Assembly (NCBI RefSeq): GCF_026151205.1
Contig: NC_087072.1
Span: 20,612,103-20,676,102, forward strand
Direction: 5' to 3'
Length of the DNA stretch: 64,000 nt
Origin: Bolinopsis microptera
Taxonomy: Eukaryota > Ctenophora > Tentaculata > Lobata > Bolinopsidae
Shown: one piece after another, positions 56,480 to 64,000 of the stretch
Numbering within the stretch: the first letter of the stretch is position 1
How the letters are laid out: each line of letters begins with the position of its first letter
The notes under the pieces: model-generated
The model's input: the letters and a program-made list of their open reading frames with translations, nothing else
The model's database searches: none
What the model was told of the DNA's origin: nothing
Program-made: the position numbers and the translations under genes

Positions 56480-59280
56480 ATCGTGGTATTTATTCCTTTG
56501 AAAATTTTTAATTTTATTACTGTACTGGCTGTGTGATAGTGTGCTACAACTTTGGGATTGGCCTTCCTGTATGATTCCCATTTTTTCCTCTTACCAGTTA
56601 AGTCAAAAATATCTCAATCGGGCACTCAGTGATTGAGCTTTAAGTATAAACCTCAATGCATGTGCTCACATTTAAAAGTTATACATTTGCATAGCACCTT
56701 CAACATGTACATTATGCAACCATTGGCAAGTTTCAGGAAACCTCTAGAAACAATATTGATAAGTTTTGATAAAATTAATCTATATTTTTTGTATTTTTCA
56801 AATTTAATTTCATTTGAGATGGAAGTGTAATTTAGACCGTGTGTTTATCAGCTTCTAGGCACATCTCTTGCCACGTAAGTTGTCTGTCCTCCCACTATGC
56901 AATTTGCAGTCAAGGACAGAAAGTCATACACCAATTAATGAGCTTTAAATTTAAATGAATTGTTAATTGAATGACGAAGCCACACACTTGTGAGCGGCAG
57001 GGCTACAACGTGAAACAAGGCATTATAAACTATCGTTTTATGAAATTTAAACATTTGGAATACAAGAACAAAGTAAGTAAATGAAATTTTTTTAGAATAA
57101 CTTTCACTTCTGATTTAGAATTTGTATTTTATTTTCGAATTCATTAGTTTAGGCTCGGCGCCGTCATTATAATAAGTGACTAGCACCGCGCTGATAGAAA
57201 TTTATGATTGAGATTAATTTTCGAGTATATAGTAAAAAAAGTATTTCACAATATAGCATATAATATATCTAATTTTCACGAGTTTATTATCGGATGTTTA
57301 AGTTTGACATTTTTATTATGACATTATTATTCATTGTAATATGGCAATAAAATTTAAATTTTGTTTTACTAAATTTTGTTATATTATAAATTTGTTGATT
57401 TTAAATTAAAATTAAATTTCTTCTTTCATTGACAAATTTCATTGCATATATAAGTTGATTTATTTTCCTTGTGCCCTATTTCTTGGTATTATGTGGGCAA
57501 TAATTGACATTAAATTTTGCAAAGATAACACATACTCCAATCACGTGACAACTATCTCTTACAAGTTACACGGCTATCTCTTAAACTACTGCACTGTTTA
57601 GTCCTGATATTCCAATTATCGAGGCAAAAACCAACAAACTTTCTATATGTTCCGCAGTAAGGTTAGACCAGTCACAGGACAGTCATAGCTTCAGTTTCAG
57701 CTTTATAATGGATGATCATCATCCTACTACTTATGAAGCAATAAGATAATCAGTTTTGAAAGCTAATACTCTCTCTAGAAAGTTTCGAGGCAATCACATA
57801 TTATCATGTCTACAGTTATTTAGGTGAGAGGTTTTGAGCAAAATGCCAAATTATAGTTAGGATCAACTCTCAGACATAATTATAATTTGGGTTCACATTT
57901 TACTGTTAGTAAGTAATTCTGTGAACAACAATGCCTACTAAAATTTCTTTTTATCCTCCCTGTCCAAAAATGTGTCCCTTTTTTCTAAATAATTTTGTTG
58001 ACAGTAATTCTAAGATGATGGCCCCTTGGCCTTCCCCCATCTGACCTTAACCAATCTTTGATTCACTTTATTCAGATTATGGCTATTAACTATTTAAGAC
58101 ATTTAGCAGAATAATCATAATCTGTTTTCGCTCTTTTTGAGTGGGTCGATCATATAATTGATGTTTGAGACAAAGTGAGAGTCTCAACTCAGTTTTTCAA
58201 ACGTCGAAAACTACTTGTTTGAAAAATTGAGTGGAGACTTTCACTTTATCCCAAAACATCAATTTAGCAAAATAGTTAAAATTATCAAATTTCTGACTAT
58301 AGAACTCCTTCCACCAATGGTCTCTCTACATTTAAGTCATAGTCATAAGTATTTCCGTGGCTGTGGTTGCAATGCGCCTAGTCTACTGGAATGATTCTTC
58401 GGAATTTCGCTGGATTGTACAACTTTCGTCTTGGTAGATTCCAAACACAAGGAAATTTTCCTTCTGGTTGGTAATATACTCAATGATGGGAGTATAGTGT
58501 ACTGGCTATGCCCCGCTTACTAGTTTAGCTCTTTTCTAGTTCCCTGCTACACGGCATGTATACAGGGATTGGCTAGTTAGAGGCGGTCCGTGTAGGCCTT
58601 ACACTGTGCTTTCAGCAATACTCATAGGGTTGTCAAATATTTTTTGAATGCTTCTGTACTTTGGAATTTTGGCCAGGGTTGATCCCTTAAAATGAAAAGA
58701 TATTACATTTTGTGTCTGAGATCATATGACTACTTTGCAATGATTTCCCAACATAGAAATGAGGAAATCATTATATTTTTAGTGATCTCAGACAGATTTC
58801 TTTTTACTGGCTTACTTCGATATATTAATAAAACCTGCGTTATAGTTATGCAGTATTATTTAAATGCAGTCATGCAGTAAAAATAGATCAAATTCTTGAA
58901 AGCTCTTAATTTTTAAATGTTTTAATTGGGTACTTCCATAACTTCTAACTACCTATGCATGGTTGAGGTATCATTCCTCGAGGTATCGAAGGAATGAAGT
59001 AAGTTAATTTGAATTTAGGTGACCTGAATGTATATTATGATGATCGTGTGACCGGCCCGCTACTCCAGTAACTTCCAAACCATCTCATGTTCATGGTTTA
59101 ACTGTATTCATGAGTGTTCACAGCAGAGTAAAGCTTTCAGTTTTTCACATCTGGATACTTTATTTCATTATCCTTAAACTCTTAAAACAGTTCCAACCTT
59201 ATTGAATACCTGAAGTGACGGCATCTCATTACTTACCTAGAAACACAATGTAAACAATACACACTGACCCAGGAATGTAA
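56480..59280. other. No recognised gene
   Basis: AT-rich, with short ORFs only (for example 56633-56830 and 58692-58880) that do not resemble known proteins. It may hold UTR or promoter sequence of the flanking genes; I see no repeat array or element termini. Confidence 0.4.
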
Positions 59281-59286
59281 GGTATC

Positions 59287-59919
59287 ATGTACAGGATTAA
59301 CAACATCAGACCCTCCCTCTGTCTCCTTAGCATCAGAACAAAGTTCACACTCGACCCAAACGACCTGGTTATCCAGAACGTTATTGGTTCAGGGCCAGGT
59401 GGCCAGAAAGTTGCTCGTACCAGAAACAAGGTTATAGTGAAGCATGTCCCAACTAACATTGTGGTGAACTGTCACCAAACTCGTTTCTTGGATCAAAACA
59501 AAAGAATTGCCATTCAAAAGTTAACCGAAAAAGTTGAGTTACATCTGTATGGATCAGAGAGTTCTGTTGCTATTAAAAAAGAGAAAAAACTGGAGGGGTA
59601 TGCAGAAACAAAACTTTCGATAAAAGAAGAGTCAGATAAGAGAATTGCTGCAAACAAGCTTAAAAGAGAAGCAGCTCAAGCTGCGAGGAGAGAAGATTTA
59701 AACAAAATATCGAATTCTGGACTCCCTTTTCTCAGAAGCAGTAATGACTCATCAGGAATCGAAGAAGAAGAAGAAGAAAAAGAAGAAGATAAATCAGACT
59801 CAGTAAGCGTTGAGAAGGATATAAGTTCTCTTGGTACACAAATCTTCAGAGATAAGTCACATGAACAAACTCAAGATTCTTTGAAGTCTATGTTTGGGGC
59901 GCCCAGTAAAAAGAAATGA
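59287..59919 (+). CDS. MTRFR: Mitochondrial translation release/rescue factor (MTRFR type)
   Basis: A 210-residue ORF with the class-I release factor catalytic motif GSGPGGQKV (GGQ at 38-40), where the glutamine positions water for peptidyl-tRNA hydrolysis. It is followed by NIVVNCHQTRFLDQNKRIA, the pattern of MTRFR (C12orf65). There is no codon-recognition domain, so it should act in rescue of stalled mitochondrial ribosomes. The first 20 residues (MYRINNIRPSLCLLSIRTKF) are basic and hydrophobic and could be a mitochondrial presequence. The C-terminal half is Lys-rich, then poly-Glu (about 158-168), and ends SKKK, longer than the roughly 166-residue human protein. ICT1/MRPL58 is the alternative, less likely given the tail and core. 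The ORF lacks introns. Confidence 0.87.
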   Translation: MYRINNIRPSLCLLSIRTKFTLDPNDLVIQNVIGSGPGGQKVARTRNKVIVKHVPTNIVVNCHQTRFLDQNKRIAIQKLTEKVELHLYGSESSVAIKKEKKLEGYAETKLSIKEESDKRIAANKLKREAAQAARREDLNKISNSGLPFLRSSNDSSGIEEEEEEKEEDKSDSVSVEKDISSLGTQIFRDKSHEQTQDSLKSMFGAPSKKK

Positions 59920-60752
59920 TATCAATGTGTTACATCCAATGTTTCGTGAGGGTGTACACTGTTGCACCTAAAACACAATTTTATACTGCAAAGTAAATGA
60001 CAAAAGCAACTTATGTAAACTACTGTAAGCTGCTTGGGTGGTCCACAGCCACCTAAGATTTAAATTTGTCAGTCATTTAGTAGAGTTGTCAGGACCAATA
60101 ATTTTGATTTTATCTAATATTAGTTTTTATGTCGAAGCACACCATGACCATAATATATTATCATTTTATCAATGAAGCCATTGGGTTTTGTTTTTGATGA
60201 TAATCATACTGTTAATTACTACAGTTACATATACTGCTTTGTGACTTTTATATTGTTTCATAAAATATATATACAACAATGATTAAGCAGTAATTTGCAA
60301 AATTATTACAAATTTCCAGCCACTGTCGACTTACACCCGATACTTCTTGTGTAATTATATAACAGTTCGCATAATGAATTTATCTCCTATTCGAATTATC
60401 GTAGTATGTGGCTTCACTGTAGTGTGATACTGTTATGCAATACTGTAATTTGATACTACCGCCTTGGAAGGTCCTCCTTCTGCTTAGCTGTAGTACGTAA
60501 ATACATTTTAATATTTATAAGAGGGAGTGACGACATTTCAAAACATACATCGCATGCTTCCAACCGCCCAGGCCTCTTTTTGTACTAGCAAAATGTTACC
60601 TTTTTCTGATAAAAGTACTCTGATGGACGTTCTCACTGTGTCGGCGCGTGAGCGCGCGCAGCAGCTGGAGTATCAAATTATTTTCGTCATTTCTTCTACA
60701 TTCTCTGCATATTTGTGTTTGTTTGTCACTGAGTGTACTATCCACATAGGGG
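59920..60752. other. Intergenic, no gene seen
   Basis: Between MTRFR and the phosphatase gene, probably the 3' UTR of the first and the 5' region of the second. No clear TATA box or element was identified. Confidence 0.4.
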
Positions 60753-62617
60753 ATGGCTTCAAGTATTATAACCCAAGTTAACAAGGATGGGGAGTACGCA
60801 TCCTCCTATCCGGTTGCACCGAATCACACTTTGGAGAGATCACCTGTTTCCAAATTATTAACAAGGTATGAATCACTGTTGATGTATTCATTTCAGATAT
60901 TTTAAATCTTCCAGCTTAGTTCTTTGATCAACAGCCTAGCTTTGTAATTTGATCAATTTTGAAGTCTCGCCAAATTAATCTCACACACTGCACTCTGATT
61001 AAACCAGGTTAAAACGATTAAAGAACTGCATGTGTTGTTGTGTTTCAAAATCACAACAGAATCACACTCCGCCCGAATCGCACACCATCGAAAATCATGC
61101 GATCAAAGGTCAGCCACCGCTTCTGGATAAAGTGCGAGAAATAGATAAGGTAAGAGGTGTGACTGTAAATTTTACATTCCTTTTTACTTGTTGATCCCTT
61201 TCGTTGTGGTTGAAATTGAATTCCTGAGCGCGATAATTGACGGATCGCTTTACACGTAGATCATAATCTTGTCTAGAAATAAAACATATTCTATCACAAA
61301 CACTGCTGTTGTGTCTACACCACATGTGATACCGACTAGAAAATATAGAGTAAACATTGTCTACATTAAGCCTGGCAAAGCGAGCTATTTATGAATTAAA
61401 CTGCCACATTTCAGAGCAAGAGGTGCGTTGTTATTGACTTGGATGAAACACTGGTGCACAGTTCGTTTAAACCGGTTCCTAACCCGGACTTCATTATTCC
61501 AGTTGACTTAGACGGCGCTATACACCAGGTTTGTTACATTATCAGAGTACTAGTGTAACCCGGCCTACGGCCGGGATTTCACTGCCGCAGTTAAAAAGGG
61601 TAGGAGTAATTACCCGCTGAGTCAAAACCCGGATTAGGCGAGCAATTCTATTCGGAGTGCCCTCACGTATCCAATAGTATGCTTAAAAGATAGTAATTCT
61701 TAATCAATAATCAATAGAAATTAACCCTTAACACCATGCACCACACCAGCCTATCATATTTGTGAACATGCATTACATTGTCGTATGAAAGTATGAACTC
61801 TCTCTACAGTCCAAACAGACCGTTTGAGCACTCCCTCCCCTAATAAGTTTATAGTATTATATGACCATGTAATATATACGCCATGTAATATATACGCTAC
61901 ATATGCAGAGAGAGAGAGAGAGAGCTAGCCCCTTAACTCTTGCCGTTCTTCTCAAGCCATTTTATGTAACATATTTTGTGGTACAAAACCATCAATTAAA
62001 CCACTTACCACCGGCCGATTTTTATAAAATTTGCTTATTGGCTTCGTCAGAGTTTTGTCGGCACTATACCGAAAAAACCAGTCCCGTAACTATTACCGTT
62101 TTTTTGTATAACCGTTCGGAAATTACACACAGACACACACACAGACACACACACAGACACACACACATTCTGGTGTTATTAAGTTGATTGTACAGGGTGG
62201 AATGTAAACACCTGTGCGTGAATAGGAACAGTTGATAAGATATACTGCAGTTATCTTACATCGTGTCTATTCTGCTCCTGTTTCTTATGATTTTGAGTAA
62301 ACGAAAGTGACAAAAATGATGAAGTAATGCATATTCACATTGTACAGTCAGCTTTTAAAACTCTCAAATATCTCACCTTACATCAAGCAGATGTTAGACA
62401 CATACATCTAAAATTTAAAACTCAGGTGTACGTTCTGAAGCGACCGTTTGTTGACGACTTCTTGGCGTTTCTAGCGAACAAGTTCGAATGTGTGTTGTTC
62501 ACAGCGAGTCTCGCAAAGTACGCGGACCCCGTGTCCGACCTGCTCGATGTACACGGCTGTTTTAGCTCTCGGCTCTTCAGGGAGGCGTGTATTTTCCACA
62601 AAGGAAACTACGTCAAG
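60753..62617 (+). CDS. CTD small phosphatase (SCP/CTDSPL type), exons 1-4, partial
   Basis: A HAD-family protein phosphatase that dephosphorylates Ser in the RNA polymerase II CTD (and SMADs/REST in vertebrates). The exons are 60753-60865, 61008-61149, 61415-61528 and 62426-62617, all GT-AG and in frame. Exon 1 codes [19 protein letters not shown], like the IITQV start of CTDSP1/2/L. Exon 2 has a Cys cluster CMCCC (45-49), where vertebrate SCPs carry a possible palmitoylation site. Exon 3 holds the catalytic DLDET (Asp93, Asp95) in [16 protein letters not shown]. Exon 4 codes [15 protein letters not shown] and [18 protein letters not shown]. The remaining C-terminal exons (the VDNSP region) were not found before 64000, so the gene leaves the window. 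Confidence 0.92.
61903..61924. repeat. GA dinucleotide microsatellite
   Basis: A short (GA)n run in intron 3 of the CTD phosphatase gene. Confidence 0.8.
62126..62168. repeat. ACACACAG microsatellite
   Basis: A CA-rich run with periodic ACAG units in intron 3 of the phosphatase gene. Confidence 0.8.
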
Positions 62618-64000
62618 GTTTGACATTTCCTGTGTGTTCAGAGATTTTCTAGAGATTTATTGACAGCAAACCTGCCATATTGAAACTTATACCATTGATC
62701 CAACCCTGATGATGCAACCCGCTAAATGAAAAGACTGCACAAGAAACCATTTACTCATTAACCATGCGTGATCCACGTTGCACGTATTATGATGCAGGAT
62801 AGCTGTATGCTTGTGCAGCCGAGCCATTATCTCGACAGAGGGAGGAAACGGGAGGAAATCATTATATGTAGACAGCATTACAGCATATGTTATAGAGTGC
62901 TGACCACACGGACTGTTAAACCTATAATTAGCTATATTTAGAGTTCCCACAGGACTTATTAACGGTTCCTTGCAGCTTCTATTTTTAGGACAGATGTCAG
63001 TATCGTATATGTGTGCTGCATGTATCCTCACTTCTTAATTAACTCACTAGAGATGCACTCTTGAGCGCCACACTAGAGGTTTAGAGCCTGTAGTAATAAT
63101 CACACACCACCGTTTCAATGTTTACAATAATAGTATCATGGTAATATGTACCTGCTTTACCACAAAGAGACACAGCGTGATATGTATTACATGAGGAGGT
63201 AACATGAGAGGGGGGTATATTACAGGGGCAGCCGTGCACCTGACATATAGCTGTATTAGTGTGTGCCCAGTGTTGGTGGTTACTAATCAACCTACATCTC
63301 ATCCAATATTACGGTATCAATATTCAGGGTATACACGATTACAGGTGTAAAAGTTCCAATAGCAGGTCACGATACTTGTAGGGTTGCTTTTAGTGATATG
63401 ACACAATTCCCCTGACAATAGCTCCGATAATATAAGATATACCCTGCCTAGCACGCCTATTATGAATTATCTGCCTTATCTCTCTCCGGAGATATCCACA
63501 CTGCTGTACTGGACGTGGGAGAGACTGATGTTAGCCAGGGTTAATGTTAAGGTTGCCGACAAGGGTTGGGCTGGCTTTAAAGGCGTCGTTAGTCACACAT
63601 TCCACAACACACTGTATTGAAATAGTACACCTTCTGGAAAGTAATGTTTAAATTAGCCACACATCTGAGTGTGATTGTACATGTCAGCTGATAAAATATG
63701 TAGTGGTGGAATGCCAACACGGGTGTGATTGTACATGTCAGCTGATAAAATATGTAGTGGTGGAATGCCAACACGTGCTCTGTGGTATTTGGCCATTGTG
63801 TGTTGATCAAGCTAGGTTAGGTCACAGGGGAGGAAGTTGGCATACTATTGAACATCTGTCATTCATTGCTTAATGAAGAGCAGGATGGTTTACAATAGAT
63901 TGCATTACAATTACAATGGATTGCTAATATATGCTATGCATATGCATAGCATCCAAGCAATTTGATTGTTTTTAATTGTTACTCGGCGTGGTTTTAATAC
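62618..64000. other. Intron 4 of the phosphatase gene (open end)
   Basis: After the exon 4 donor no further exon of the phosphatase is seen to the end of the window. A 53 bp direct duplication at 63669-63775 is the only structure I note. Confidence 0.5.
63669..63775. repeat. 53 bp direct tandem duplication (period 54)
   Basis: The block starting GTGTGATTGTACATGTCAGC and ending GGAATGCCAACACG occurs at 63669 and again at 63723, essentially identical, so the duplication is recent. Confidence 0.9.

Noticed and set aside
60527-60784. Separate small genes on either strand just before the phosphatase start
   Set aside because: Neither ORF resembles a protein, and they overlap the ATG of the CTD phosphatase, which is supported by three further in-frame exons.
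1-64000. tRNA or rRNA genes
   Set aside because: I looked for cloverleaf-like B-box patterns and rRNA-like stretches by eye and saw none; a covariance-model scan would be needed to be sure.

Overview
This is animal (metazoan) nuclear DNA, not prokaryotic. It has spliced genes with GT-AG introns, exocyst, GPCR, CTD-phosphatase and mitochondrial release-factor homologues, and many DNA transposons, LINE fragments and minisatellites on an AT-rich background. The mix of compact introns, intronless GPCRs and heavy repeat load would fit an early-branching invertebrate such as a cnidarian. That is inference only; nothing here fixes the species.

The left half (4.65-27.84 kb) is one gene on the minus strand that I reconstructed exon by exon: exocyst subunit EXOC4/Sec8. 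It has 24 exons, including one likely cassette exon. Every reading-frame phase closes, giving about 912 codons without the cassette and 1010 with it. Its introns hold other genes and elements: a frameshifted GPCR (6.4-7.5 kb), a decayed LINE (7.9-10.1 kb), an intronless DXO/Rai1-like gene on the opposite strand (11.3-12.3 kb), a second frameshifted GPCR (24.1-25.1 kb), and a 1.28 kb foldback element with TTAA ends (22.2-23.5 kb). Six minisatellites also lie in these introns. Four of them begin at, or within about 20 nt of, EXOC4 splice sites, and one is a roughly 48-fold amplification of the exon 9/intron 9 donor junction itself.

Upstream of EXOC4 is a BTB-domain gene (28.6-30.1 kb, minus) whose C-terminal part lies in another frame. 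The 30-43 kb stretch is transposon territory. It holds a TA-flanked 858 bp MITE, a CR1/jockey-type LINE split by a 5.4 kb hAT element whose transposase gene is almost intact, and an antisense LINE copy inserted in the same LINE further on.

The 43-50 kb stretch holds a minus-strand SWIM zinc-finger gene fragment followed by a large minisatellite of about 65 bp units. An RNase H-bearing LINE fragment has inserted in that array with a 13 bp target-site duplication. A 91 bp satellite with a polyadenylation signal in nearly every unit fills 50.9-53.5 kb. The right end is gene-bearing again: an unidentified acidic ORF (55.8-56.5 kb), a mitochondrial release factor of the MTRFR type (59.3-59.9 kb), and the first four exons of a CTDSP/SCP-type phosphatase (60.75-62.6 kb) that runs off the window.
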